DNA from: Sanderia malayensis | Taxonomy: Eukaryota > Cnidaria > Scyphozoa > Semaeostomeae > Pelagiidae | Length of the DNA stretch: 64,000 nt | Direction of reading: 5' to 3' | Assembly: GCA_013076295.1 (NCBI GenBank) | Contig: RQOL01000466.1 | Location: 3,196,812 to 3,260,811 of the forward strand | Shown: positions 47,481-60,445 of the stretch, piece after piece | How positions within the stretch are numbered: position 1 is the stretch's first letter | Layout of the letters: each line of letters begins with the position of its first letter | Made by a program: the position numbers and the translations under genes | Notes under the pieces: model-generated | What the model was told of the DNA's origin: nothing | Seen by the model: the letters and a program-made list of their open reading frames with translations, nothing else | Databases searched by the model: none

Positions 47481-50400
47481 CATGTTTCGAAAATAACTAA
47501 GGTTGTCAAAAATTGATGAAAATCACCAAAAAAGGCGCTGATTATGAATATCGAGGTTATTTTTGAAAATTTTGCTGTTTAAGGTGTCAAAAATGGGAGT
47601 AAACTTGAACAACTTCTAATCGCTTGCCCATGCGCGAGTCAAAAACGGGAGCTTATTATCGAATAAAACTAAAGTTGTCAGAAATTGATGAAAATCACCA
47701 AAAAGAACCGTTTAATGGCGCTGATTATGAATATCAAAGTCATTTTTGAAATTTTTGCAATTTAGGGTGTCAAAAATGGGCGCAAGCTTGAACAATTTCT
47801 ACTCGCTTGCCCATGCGCGAGTCAAAAATGGAAGCATGTTTTCGAAAAAAACTAAAGTTGTCAGAAATTGATGAAAATCACCAAAAAGTATCGTTTAATG
47901 GCGCTGATCATGAATATTGAAGTCATTTTTAAAAATTTTGCAATTTAGGGTGTCAAAAATTGGAGTAAATTTGAACAACTTCTACACGCTTGCCCATGCG
48001 CGAGTCAGAAATGGGAGCATATTATTGACAAAAACTAAAATTGTCAGAAATTGATGAAAATCACCAAAATGTACAATTTCAGGACGCTAATTATGAATAT
48101 CGAGGTCATTTTTGAAATTTTTGCAATTTAGGGTGTCAAAAAAGGAGTAAACTTGAACAACTTCTACTCCCTTGCCCATGCGCGAGTCAATAAGGAGAGC
48201 ATGTTATTGAAAAAAACTAAAGTTGTCAGAAATTGATGAAAAACACCAAAAAGTACAGATTAAGGGCGCTGATTATGAATATCGAGGTCATTTTTGAAAT
48301 ATTTGCAAATTAGGGTGTCAAAAAAGGGAGTAAACTTGAACAACTTCTACTCCCTTGCCCATGCGCGAGTCAATAAGGAGAGCATGTTATTGAAAAAAAC
48401 TAAAGTTGTCAGAAATTGATGAAAATCACCAAAAAGTACAGTTTAAGGGCGCTGATTATGAATATCGAGGTCATTTTTGAAATTTTTGAAATTTAGGGTG
48501 TCAAAGGTGGGAATAAACTTGAACAACTTCTATTCGCTTGCCTATGCGCAAGTCAAAAGTGGGAGCATGTTATCGAAAAATACTAAAGTTGTCAGAAATT
48601 GATGACAATCACCAAATAGTACCGTTTAATGGCGCTGATTATGAATATCGACGTTATTTTTGAAATTTTTGCAATTTAGGGTTTCAAAAAGGGGAGTAAA
48701 CTTGAACAACTTCTACGCGCTTGCCCATGCGCTAGTCAAAAATGGGAGCATGTTTCGAAAACAACTAAAGTTGTCAAAAATTGATGAAAATCACCAAAAC
48801 GTACCGTTTAATGGCGCTGATTATGAATATCGAGGTCATTTTTGAACTTTTTGCAATTTAGGGTGTCAAAAATGGGAGTAAACTTGAACAACTTCTACTC
48901 GCTTGCCCATGGGCGAGTCAAAAATGGGAGCATGTTTTCGAAAAAAACTAAAGTTATCAGAAATTGATGAAAATCACCAAAAAGTACCGTTTAATGGCGC
49001 TGATTATGAATATCGAAGTCATTTTTGAAATTTTTGCAATTTAGGGTGTCAAAAATGGGAGTAAACTTGAACAACTTCGACTCGCTTGCCCATGCGCGAG
49101 TCAAAAATGGGAGCATGTTTTCGAAAAAAACTAAAGTTATCAGAAATTGATGAAAATCACCAAAAAGTACCGTTTAATGGCGCTGATTATGAATATCGAA
49201 GTCATTTTTGAAATTTTTGCAATTTAGGGTGTCAAAAATGGGAGTAAACTTGAACAACTTCTACTCGCTTGCCCATGCGCGAGTCAAAAATGGGATCATG
49301 TTTTCGAAAAAAACTAAAGTTGTCAGAAATTGATGAAAATCACCAAAAAGTACCGTTTAATGACGCTGATTATGAATATCGAAGTCATTTTTGAAATTTT
49401 TGCAATTTAGGGTGTCAAAAATGGGCGCAAGCTTGAACAATTTCTACTCGCTTGCCCATGCGCGAGTCAAAAATGGGAGCATGTTATTGAAAAAAACTAA
49501 AGTTGTCAGAAATTGATGAAAATCACCAAAAAGTACAGTTTAAGGGCGCTGATTATGAATATCGAGGTCATTTTTGAAATTTTTGCAATTTAGGGTGTCA
49601 AGAATGGGAGTAAACTTGAACAACTTCTACTCGCTTGCCCATGCGCGAGTCAAAAATGGGAGCATGTTATTGAAAAAACTAAAGTTGTCAGAAATTGATG
49701 AAAATCACCAAAATGTGCAATTTCAGGACGCTTATTATGAATATTGAGGTCATTTTTGAAATTTTTGCAATTTAGGGTGTCAAGAATGGGAGTAAACTTG
49801 AACAACTTCTACTTGCTTGCCCATGCGCGAGTCAAAAATGGGAGCATGTTTTCGAAAAAAACTAAAGTTGTCAGAAATTGATGAAAATCACCAAAAAGTA
49901 CCGTTTAATGGCGCTGATCATGAATATCGAGGTCATTTTTAAAATTTTTGCAATTTAGGTTGTCAAAAATAGGAGTAAACTTGAACAACTTCTACTCGCT
50001 TGCCCATGCGCAAGTCAAAAATGGGAGCATGATTTCGAAAATAACTAAAGTTGTCAGAAATTGATGAAAACCACCAAAAAGTACAATTTCAGGACGCTGA
50101 TTATGAAAATCGGGTCATTTTTGAAATTTTTGCAATTTAGGGTGTCAAAAATGGGAGTAAACTTGAACAACTTTTACTCCCTTGCCCATGCGCGAGTCAA
50201 TAATGAGAGCATGTTATTGAAAAAAACTAAAGTTGTCAGAAATTGATGAAAATCACCAAAATGTGCAATTTAAGGACGCTTATTATGAATATTGAGGTCA
50301 TTTTTGATATTTTTGCAATTTAGGGTGTCAAGAATGGGAGTAAACTTGAACAACTTCTACTCGCTTGCCCATGCGCGAGTCAAAAATGGGAGCATGTTTT

Positions 50401-53400
50401 CGAAAAAAACTAAAGTTGTCAGAAATTGACGAAAACCACCAAAAAGTACAATTTCAGGACGCTGATTATGAAAATCGGGTCATTTTTGAAATTTTTGCAA
50501 TTTAGGGTGACAAAAATGGGAGTAAACTTGAACAACTTCTACTCGCTTGCCCATGCGCGAATCAATAATGGGAGCGTGTTATTGAAAAAACTAAAGTTGT
50601 TAGAAATTGATGACAATCACCAAAATGTACAATTTCAGGACGCTTATTATGAATATTGAGGTCATTTTTGAAATTTTTGCAATTTAGGGTGTCAAAAATG
50701 GGAGTAAACTTGAACAACTTCTACTCGCTTGCCCATGCTCGAGTCAAAAATGGGAGCATGTTTTCGAAAACAACTAAAGTTGTCAGAAATTGATGAAAAC
50801 CACCAAAAAGTACAATTTCAGGACGCTGATTATGAAAATCGGGTCATTTTTGAAATTTTTGCAATTTAGGGTGACAAAAATGGGAGTAAACTTGAACAAC
50901 TTCTACTCGCTTGCCCATGCGCGAATCAATAATGGGAGCGTGTTATTGAAAAAACTAAAGTTGTCAGAAATTGATGACAATCACCAAATAGTACCGTTTA
51001 ATGGCGCTGATTATGAATATCGAGGTCATTTTTGAAATTTTTGCAATTCAGGGTGTCCAAAATGGGAGTAAACTTGAACAACTTCTACTCGCTTGCCCAT
51101 GCGCGGGTCAAAAATGGGAGCTTGTTATTGAGAAAAACTAAAGTTGTCAGAGATTGATGAAAATCACCAAAATGTACAATTTCAGGACGCTGATTATGAA
51201 AATCGGGTCATTTTTGAAATTTTTGCAATTTAGGGTGTCAAAAATGGGCGCAAGCTTGAACAATTTCTACTCGCTTGCCCATGCGCGAGTCAAAAATGGG
51301 AGCATGTTTTCGAAAAAAACTAAAGTTGTCAGAAATTGATGAAAATCACCAAAAAGTACCGTTTAATGGCGCTGATCATGAATATCGAGGTCATTTTTAA
51401 AATTTTTGCAATTTAGGTTGTCAAAAATTGGAGTAAACTTGAACAACTTCTACTCGCTTGCCCATGCGCGAGTCAAAAATGGGAGCATGTTATTGAAAAA
51501 ACTAAAGTTGTCAGAAATTGATGAAAATAACCAAAATGTGCAATTTCAGGACGCTTATTATGAATATTGAGGTCATTTTTGAAATTTTTGCAATTTAGGG
51601 TGTCAAGAATGGGAGTAAACTTGAACAACTTCTACTCGCTTGCCCATGCGCGAGTCAAAAATGGGAGCATGTTTTCGAAAAAAACTAAAGTTGTCAGAAA
51701 TTGATGAAAATCACCAAAAAGTACCGTTTAATGGCGCTGATCATGAATATCGAGGTCATTTTTAAAATTTTTGCAATTTAGGTTGTCAAAAATAGGAGTA
51801 AACTTGAACAACTTCTACTCGCTTGCCCATGCGCAAGTCAAAAATGGGAGCATGATTTCGAAAATAACTAAAGTTGTCAGAAATTGATGAAAACCACCAA
51901 AAAGTACAATTTCAGGACGCTGATTATGAAAATCGGGTCATTTTTGAAATTTTTGCAATTTAGGGTGTCAAAAATGGGAGTAAACTTGAACAACTTTTAC
52001 TCCCTTGCCCATGCGCGAGTCAATAATGAGAGCATGTTATTGAAAAAAACTAAAGTTGTCAGAAATTGATGAAAATCACCAAAATGTGCAATTTCAGGAC
52101 GCTTATTATGAATATTGAGGTCATTTTTGAAATTTTTGCAATTTAGGGTGTCAAGAATGGGAGTAAACTTGAACAACTTCTACTCCCTTGCCCATGCGCG
52201 AGTCAATAATGAGAGCATGTTATTGAAAAAAACTAAAGTTGTCAGAAATTGATGAAAATCACCAAAAAGTACAGTTTAAGGGCGCTGATTATGAATATCG
52301 AGGTCATTTTTGAAATTTTTGCAATTTAGGGTGTCAAAAATGGGAGTAAACTTGAACAACTTCTACTCCCTTGCCCATGCGCAAGTCAATAATGAGAGCA
52401 TGTTATTGAAAAAAACTAAAGTTGTCAGAAATTGATGACAATCACCAAATAGTACCGTTTAATGGCGCTGATTATGAATATCGAGGTCATTTTTGAAATT
52501 TTTGCAATTTAGGTTGTCAAAAATTAGAGTAAACTTGAACAACTTCTACTCGCTTGCCCATGCGCGAGTCAAAAATGGGAGCATGTTATTGAAAAAAACT
52601 AAAGTTGTCAGAAATTGATGAAAATCACCAAAATGTACAATTTCAGGACGCTTATTATGAATATTGAGGTCATTTTTGAAATTTTTGCAGTTTAGGGTGT
52701 CAAAAATGGGAGTAAACTTGAACAACTTCTACTCCCTTGCCCATGCGCAAGTCAATAATGAGAGCATGTTATTGAAAAAAACTAAAGTTGTCAGAAATTG
52801 ATGAAAATCACCAAAAAGTACAGTTTAAGGGCGCTTATTATGAATATCGAGGTCATTTTTGAAAATTTTGCAATTTAGGTTGTCAAAAATAGGAGTAAAC
52901 TTGAACAACTTCTACTCGCTTGCCCATGCGCAAGTCAAAAATGGGAGCATGATTTCGAAAATAACTAAAGTTGTCAGAAATTGATGAAAACCACCAAAAA
53001 GTACAATTTCAGGACGCTGATTATGAAAATCGGGTCATTTTTGAAATTTTTGCAATTTAGGGTGTCAAAAATGGGAGTAAACTTGAACAACTTTTACTCC
53101 CTTGCCCATGCGCGAGTCAATAATGAGAGCATGTTATTGAAAAAAACTAAAGTTGTCAGAAATTGATGAAAATCACCAAAATGTGCAATTTCAGGACGCT
53201 TATTATGAATATTGAGGTCATTTTTGAAATTTTTGCAATTTAGGGTGTCAAGAATGGGAGTAAACTTGAACAACTTCTACTCCCTTGCCCATGCGCGAGT
53301 CAATAATGAGAGCATGTTATTGAAAAAAACTAAAGTTGTCAGAAATTGATGAAAATCACCAAAAAGTACAGTTTAAGGGCGCTGATTATGAATATCGAGG

Positions 53401-54985
53401 TCATTTTTGAAATTTTTGCAATTTAGGGTGTCAAAAATGGGAGTAAACTTGAACAACTTCTACTCCCTTGCCCATGCGCAAGTCAATAATGAGAGCATGT
53501 TATTGAAAAAAACTAAAGTTGTCAGAAATTGATGACAATCACCAAATAGTACCGTTTAATGGCGCTGATTATGAATATCGAGGTCATTTTTGAAATTTTT
53601 GCAATTTAGGTTGTCAAAAATTAGAGTAAACTTGAACAACTTCTACTCGCTTGCCCATGCGCGAGTCAAAAATGGGAGCATGTTATTGAAAAAAACTAAA
53701 GTTGTCAGAAATTGATGAAAATCACCAAAATGTACAATTTCAGGACGCTTATTATGAATATTGAGGTCATTTTTGAAATTTTTGCAGTTTAGGGTGTCAA
53801 AAATGGGAGTAAACTTGAACAACTTCTACTCCCTTGCCCATGCGCAAGTCAATAATGAGAGCATGTTATTGAAAAAAACTAAAGTTGTCAGAAATTGATG
53901 AAAATCACCAAAAAGTACAGTTTAAGGGCGCTTATTATGAATATCGAGGTCATTTTTGAAAATTTTGCAGCTTAGGGTGTCAAAAATGGGAGTAAACTTG
54001 AACAACTTCTACTCGCTTGCCCATGCTCGAGTCAAAAATGGGAGCATGTTTTCGAAAACAACTAAAGTTGTCAGAAATTGATGAAAGCCACCAAAAAGTA
54101 CAATTTCAGGACGCTGATTATGAATATCGCGGTCATTTTTGAAATTTTTGAAATTTAGGGTGTCAAAGGTGGGAATAAACTTGAACAACTTCTATTCGCT
54201 TGCCTATGCGCAAGTCAAAAGTGGGAGCATGTTATCGAAAAATACTAAAGTTGTCAGAAATTGATGAAAATTACCAAAAAGTACAGTTTAAGGGCACTGA
54301 TTATGAATATCGAGGTCATTTTTGAAACTTTTGCAGTTTAGGGTGTCAAAAATAGGAGTAAACTTGAACAGAATTTACTCGCTTGCCCATGCGCAAGTCA
54401 AAAATGGGAGCATGATTTCGAAAATAACTAAAGTTGTCAGAAATTGATGAAAACCACCAAAAAGTACAATTTCAGGACGCTGATTATGAAAATCGGGTCA
54501 TTTTTGAAATTTTTGCAATTTAGGGTGACAAAAATGGGAGTAAACTTGAACAACTTCTACTCGCTTGCCCATGCGCGAATCAATAATGGGAGCGTGTTAT
54601 TGAAAAAAACTAAAGTTGTCAGAAATTGATGACAATCACCAAATAGTACCGTTTAATGGCGCTGATTATGAATATCGAGGTCATTTTTGAAATTTTTGCA
54701 ATTCAGGGTGTCAAAAATGGGAGTAAACTTGAACAACTTCTACTCGCTTGCCCATGCGCGGGTCAAAAATGGGAGCATGTTATTGAGAAAAACTAAAGTT
54801 GTCAGAGATTGATGAAAATCACCAAAATGTACAATTTCAGGACGCTGATTATGAATATCGAGGTCATTTTTGAAAATTTTGCAGTTTAGGGTGTCAAAAA
54901 TGGGAGTAAACTTGAACAACTTCTACTCGCTTGCCCATGCTCGAGTCAAAAATGGGAGCATGTTATAGAAAAATACTAAATACGA
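47481..54985. repeat. 183-bp satellite array, about 40 monomers
   Basis: The head-to-tail monomer contains AACTTGAACAACTTCTACTC, GCTTGCCCATGCGCGAGTC, CTAAAGTTGTCAGAAATTGA and GGCGCTGATTATGAATATCG. Successive GGGTGTC words at 48861, 49044 and 49227 fix the period at 183. Monomers differ by point changes and single-base indels. Some variants cluster, for example CAATAATGAGAGCATG and GGACGCTTATTATG. Because 183 is 61 codons, chance 61-residue frames recur across the array; each ends at the same TGA and they are not genes. The array spans about 7.5 kb. Confidence 0.97.
51781..53974. repeat. Six-monomer higher-order repeat, two copies
   Basis: Within the 183-bp array, 51781-52877 and 52878-53974 are near-identical blocks of 1097 bases (six monomers). 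Diagnostic variants recur at a constant offset: GGTTGTCAAAAATAGGAG at 51781 and 52878, and TTGTCAAAAATTAGAG at 52514 and 53611. Confidence 0.85.
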
Positions 54986-54989
54986 AATT

Positions 54990-56260
54990 TTTAAAAGTAA
55001 GTTTCAAAATTGTACTTTCCACCAATTTCAATGCAAAGTTAAGGAGTTTGAAAATTGCATTTTGCCCCTTTTTACCCCGTTTTATTCCCCCAAAACACTA
55101 AATTTTCAAAAAGTAAGTTTCATATTCAAATTCAGCGCACCAAAATTGTACTTTCCACCAAATTTGATGCAAATTGAACGAGTTTGAAATTGGCATATTG
55201 CTCCCTTTACCCCGTTTTATTTCCCCCAAAATTTAAAGTTTCCAAAAGTAAGTTTCATATTCAAATTCAGCGCACCAATTTTGTACTTTCCACTAAATTT
55301 GATGCAAATTGAACGAGTTTGAAAAATTCCTATTGTCCCCCTTTTACCTCGTTTTATTCCCCCAAAACATTAAGTTTTGAAAAAGTAAGTTTTGTATTCA
55401 AATTCAGCGCACCAATATTGTACTTTCCACTAAATTTGATGCAAATTGAACGAGTTTGAAAAATGGCATATTGCCCCCTTTTACCCCGTTTTATTCCCCC
55501 AAAACATTAAAATTGCAAAAAGTAAGTTTCGTACTCAAATTCAGCGCGCCAAAATTGTACTTTCCACCAAATTTAATGCAAATTGAACTAGTTTCAAAAA
55601 TGGCACATTGCCCCCTTTTACCCCGTTTTATTCCCTCAAAACATGAAAACTTCAAAATCTAAGTTCCATATTAAAATTCAGCGCACCAAAATCGTACTTT
55701 TCACCAATTTTGATGCAAATTGAACGAGTTTGAAAATTGGCATGTTGCTCCCTTTTACTCCGTTTTATTCCCCCAAAACATCAAAATTTCAAAATCTAAG
55801 TTTCATATTGAAATTCAGCGCACCAAAATTGCACTTTTCACCAAATTTGATGCAAATTGAACGAGTTTGAAAAATAGCATATTGCCCCCTTTTACCCCGC
55901 TTTATTCCCCCAAAACATTAAAATTTCAAAAAGTAAGTTTCATACTCAAATTCAGCGCGCCAAAATTGTACTTACCACCAAATTTAATGCAAATTGAACT
56001 AGTTTCAAAAATGGCACATTGCCCCCTTTTACCCCGTTTTATTCCCCCAAAACATGAAAACTTCAAAATCTAAGTTTCATATTCAAATTCAGGGCACCAA
56101 ACTTGTACTTTTCACCAAATTTGATGCAAATTGAACGAGTTTGAAAATTGGCATGTTGCTCCCTTTTAATCCGTTTTATTCCCCCAAAACATTAAAATTT
56201 GAAAAAATAACTTCAATATTCGATTTCAGCGCCCCAATATTGTACTTCTCACGGAGTTTC
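54990..56260 (+). repeat. 137-bp satellite array, about 9 monomers
   Basis: Units carry TTTACCCCGTTTTATTCCCC, CAAAACATTAAAATTTCAAA, AAGTAAGTTTCATATTC, AATTCAGCGCACCAAAATTG and GATGCAAATTGAACGAGTTT. TTCAGCG recurs at 55131, 55266, 55403, 55540 and 55677, giving a period of about 137. Chance 68-residue frames at 55456 and 55867 are repeat artefacts. The array directly follows the 183-bp array. Confidence 0.95.
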
Positions 56261-57904
56261 AGCCAGTTTTAATCAAATTGAGTTTTTCATGATTTTCATT
56301 TCTACTGGGAGCTGTTGGGCATGAGAGGGTTTTAATAATTTTTACTTTTATCTTGCAATGCAGACATAAGTAAAAATTAACAGTGTAAAATAGGGATGCA
56401 TTCCTTAGAAAATTCCAAGCTACAAGATCTTAGTTGTTTGTAAATAAATATTTTCATATAGATTTTCAAAGGATTGATTTTATTGCATAGCATTTTATTC
56501 CATTGTTTGTTTCAGTGGCTTTGCATGCATCATTTTGCAAAATGAAATTAAATATTATTTAATTTAGATTCACAGGTTATTTTCACATCAGTCCATATAT
56601 AGCTCCGAAACTTTTCAGGCTGCTTTGAGAAATAAAAAATGTATGTACGCATGTAAGGTTAAAAGATATGTAATGTAATTGGGGAAGTAACAGTGTTAAA
56701 CATTCCATTCTTCTTGGAATAAACTTTAAGCAATTCAATGAATTTCATGTGTCAAGCCTTTAAAAATCAAATTGAACTGGATGACATCGAAACACGTGCC
56801 TTTTCTCGAATCCGAACCTGAATGGGACGATACTTCCGCTTTGAATATGAAACTGGGTCTGCGAATCTGAAGAATTGTTATGAAGTTGAATTTAGCTTGA
56901 AATTTACTCAATCAAAAGTATCCACTTTGAAAAGAATTGGAAAGTAAAAATAATAATAAAAACATTTACAATGAAAAAAGATCATTGGATGTTATGTCAG
57001 CTTTACAGCCGAGTCTCTCATGATGATTGCCTCAGTCAGAGTGGAGTATGCACCTCACCTGGTTCTGGTAGGAACCATAAACTTATTGAGTAGGTAATCT
57101 TTTAAATTTTTTTTTGCATTTCAGCAACAATCAAATAGTTTTATAATTTAGGTTGATAGAAAACGGATTAAGAACAAAATAGGTTACAACATCATTTCTA
57201 GATATAGTTGCCTAGGACACTGACTGGGAGAACCGAAACGGTTTTCGAGGCAAGCCAGCCCCCTAAAAATCAAATTTTTGATGCAAACCCATAGAATTAA
57301 TAGAGAGAATTATCACCACAGTAGTACTAACGAGTAAAGGTCTTGAGTCAATTCAGCTCGGGAGTTTCAATCAGAATCAATTCAATCAATTTTTAATCAG
57401 AAACAATAACAAGGCAGACAGTAAAAACCCCAAGGATGAAAAGAAATGGGGCCAAGAAATATTCATAGCTCAAAAGACGTAAACATTCATTTATTAAATT
57501 AAATACTTGCTATTTATTTTAATAAATTTTATACTCATTACTTGATTTCTGAATATTAAGAATAAAATACTTGAACTAGTTACAAATTAACAGAGACATC
57601 ATAAAGTTTATTTTGTACCTCTAAGGCAGATAGTCAAGACCAATTTTATGCAACCATTCATTAGGCAAGTTGCCCACAAAAGGTACAAACTAGAAATAGT
57701 TGTAAAAATATTCATTATTCCTATAAGAACAGCCTTGCATTTCTCTAGAAATATAAAGAAATATAAAGATATAAAAAAGCTAGTTTTTAATAATACAAAA
57801 ATTAACCAAACAAAACATAGGTAGTGAAATAAAGGACAAGACCATAAATTGCTCTTTCTTGAGTCAGACAGGGCGAATGTTCAGCTTTCTTCCTCAATCC
57901 ATTT
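56261..57904. other. Non-coding stretch
   Basis: AT-rich sequence without a supported gene, promoter or repeat structure on either strand. Confidence 0.4.
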
Positions 57905-58219
57905 TTAACACCATTCATACTTTATTTTGACAGGACTACAAAATGGCTTAGTTAGACCATAATCTGAGAACCATCTTCCTGTAATATAGGTAAGTTCAGA
58001 AAAATTTTTAACTGGGTCAACCAGAGTTATTTTGCACATTTTCTGAGTAAAGTATATTGACTGGCACAGGTATGTTTTACAACCTGCGACAATTCTTGGT
58101 GGAGCACAACTACTTCCGTGGCACAGACAAAACTTCTGCAATTCAATTCTGTCAAATACTCCTTCGCAGAGCAGAATAAGTTTGCAGAAAACTTTCCCAT
58201 TTTCTTGATGAAGACCCAA
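57905..58219 (-). CDS. Possible cysteine-rich ORF of unknown function
   Basis: A minus-strand frame of about 104 codons, ending in a stop at 57905, contains ten cysteines (FCLCHGSSCAPPRIVAGCK, YLCQSIYFTQKMCK, PFCSPVKIKYEWC). No ATG starts this frame. An ATG at 58260 begins a different frame with a weakly hydrophobic N-terminus (MLTVSLYSILSNIVWVFI) that would need a frame change to join it. It may be a terminal exon of a secreted protein or chance. I do not recognise it. Confidence 0.2.
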   Translation of the reverse strand: MGLHQENGKVFCKLILLCEGVFDRIELQKFCLCHGSSCAPPRIVAGCKTYLCQSIYFTQKMCKITLVDPVKNFSELTYITGRWFSDYGLTKPFCSPVKIKYEWC

Positions 58220-58400
58220 ACAATATTTGACAAAATAGAATACAAACTAACTGTTAGCATTTTAAAAATATGCTGCTGTCATTTAAAACCAATAATCAGC
58301 TTTGTTCCATCATAATTTGAAGCCAGATATTTATGCTGAATTGGCACTCTTTTTCTGCCTTGGTTAATTTGTTAAGCTGTTCAAGAAGAATTTTCATTGC

Positions 58401-58850
58401 CAGTGCCGCATTTACCAATGGGCCAACTGGGCCCGGGCCCAGGGGCCCCCTAAGATTCTTAGATTTAGGGGGCCCCGAACAAAATTTCGAAAAACCTATG
58501 AACTGTTGTTGATTTTATTCTTGTGTTTTAATTGAGAACTGATGTCTTCAAACAACACAGTGGCTTCATTTTTTGACAATATGTGATCCTCTAAATCATA
58601 CATTATTCCTTGAAGCTGGATGTCATCAACTGATTTTTGCGCCATCAGCCAGTAATCATGTAGTAATCATGATTTTCTCTAAATTTTATTTTCGTTAGCA
58701 AGTTGTTAGTATGCCAATAAAATTATGCTTACAGGGTACTGACGGCTATACACGTGACAAAAACCTTGTTTTTTTTACATATTTCAAGGGACCCAAATCA
58801 ATTTTGGGCCCAGGGCCCCAACTGACTTAAATGCGGCCCTGTGCATCAAA
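58401..58850. mobile_element. Degraded hAT-like MITE
   Basis: The left end CAGTGCCGCATTTACC (58401) and the right end AAATGCGGCCCTG (about 58830-58842) form a TIR of hAT type, with internal GGGCCCAGGGGCCCC words near both ends. The 8-bp target duplication is not clean, so the boundaries are approximate. Confidence 0.55.
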
Positions 58851-59461
58851 TAAAAGCCAGCAAAGCAATGACATAGAAGTTAGGGGACTTGGGGGTATGT
58901 GCCTCCCACTCTTATGCACACCTTAAAGCATGCCCCTTTCATGGATAAAAATTTGCCCTTCTTCAGATTTAATGTTCTTGTGGTGCCCCCCCCTAATCAT
59001 GAGTGGGTTTATGTTCAGACACCACACTTTTGTATATTATCCATTACCCTTGCGTTCCTTATTACATTTGCAGCCCAAACCAATGTCAATTGAGAAATAA
59101 TTTTTCAATCTGTGGCTACTGACAATGAGTTCTACGCAATGGATCTGCCAGGTAATCTAAAAATATTTTTAATTCTTTTAAGGATTTTTCTTGTTAGGTT
59201 GCGACTAAACTTCCACCGAACAGTGAAGTAGCTCAAGGGTTGAGATGTTAGCTTGCTTCTGTCGTATGTCAAGAGCACATATTAATTCGATAACCGAATC
59301 ATTTTCTTTGCCGGCCAATTTCAAATGTGGCATGACACATGTATGTGGAACGTAACGATAGATGACTAATATCAAGCCCTATTTACACTACATAAACTAA
59401 TCCATGTTAAACTAACCCGGGGTTAGTTTTGACTTGTCGTGCGAGCGCTGATTTGGGTAAA

Positions 59462-60445
59462 ACCGTACTTACTAAAGCGCGGAATGACCCAAAACGACCC
59501 AAAATGACCCAAAACCAGCCACAACGACACAAAACCACCCAAAACGACCCACAATGACCCACAACGACCCACAACCACCTCATAACCACCCAAAACGACC
59601 CAAAATTTTTTAACTTAAACAGTAGATCAGGTATTTAGGGGCAAAACCCCCAAATCTCGGCAGGTTCTTTCAAGCATCTCTTCAATTCTCCTTTCGTCGT
59701 GGGACTTCTGATCACAAAAGGCTTTTCGTTATTTTGTTGCATGACAAGAGCATTGTGTTCAAGCGCGAACTGATTAGATCTTGTATTCCATTCCTATCCT
59801 ATGCGAATTTACACCTTGTTGACTTCTGAGAGTAACCTCGCTAATCCTTTGTTGATGAAATCAGCGATAAAGAAGTACATTTGTTGATGACCGCTAACCA
59901 AGGTCTAAAAAGTGTGTTTTTTGTTCCATTTTTGGGGGGTTAGGGTTTGGTTTAGAGTTAGTTTTTTGGGGTGGGTTTGGTTTATTTTGTAATGTTGGAC
60001 TTAGGAGGGGTTATGGTCAGGCTTAGTTTTTAGAATCAAGGGGTTGGTTAGGGTAAATTAGTTTGATAGATCAGAGGTTTTGCTGCATACTAAAGATCAT
60101 CATTGTTGATGGTCTTTAGTATTTAGTAATTCAAAGAGCATCTGACAGAAGCAATGGAATCTGGCAGTCCCTTCGAAGTCAACAAGATGTGAATTCGCAT
60201 AGTAATGAAAACAAAAAGATTTATCAGTTCGCGCTTTTATTTAATCAATTCTTCTTATTAATTCCCACGACAAAAGAAGAATTTAAGAGATACTTGAAAG
60301 CACCTGCCGAGATTTGCGGGTTTTTGCCCCTAAATACTTGATCTACTGTTTAAGTTAAAAATTTTTGGGTCGTTTTGGGTAGTTATGAGGTGGTTATGGG
60401 TCGTTGTGGGTCGTTTTGGGTGGTTCCACGTTTTAGTAAGTACGG
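59462..60445. mobile_element. Inner foldback element with GACCCAAAA minisatellite arms
   Basis: The arms begin CCGTACTTACTAAA (left) and end TTTAGTAAGTACGG (right). The left arm carries a 10-bp minisatellite (ACGACCCAAA variants, about 59483-59606); the right arm carries its complement (TGGGTCGTTT variants, about 60366-60424). The arms continue with unique matching sequence: CAGTAGATCAGGTATTTAGG at about 59619 against CTTGATCTACTG near 60338, and GTTGACTTCTGA at 59817 against GAAGTCAACAAG at about 60175. The loop at about 59850-60140 is G/T-rich and includes a hairpin. Confidence 0.85.
60089..60120. repeat. Hairpin in the foldback loop
   Basis: ACTAAAGATCATCATTGTTG followed by ATGGTCTTTAGT forms a stem with arms ACTAAAGA(T)CATCA / TGATGG(T)CTTTAGT around a short loop. 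It is probably part of the transposon's secondary structure. Confidence 0.5.

Noticed and set aside
50061..54629. A family of 61-residue genes
   Set aside because: They are the same satellite monomer translated again and again; length equals the monomer, with no separate signals for expression.
47481..54985. CRISPR-like array
   Set aside because: The repeats are contiguous 183-bp monomers without unique spacers, in a eukaryotic context with spliced genes. This is a satellite.
55456..56073. Two 68-residue ORFs
   Set aside because: Both are readings through the 137-bp satellite.
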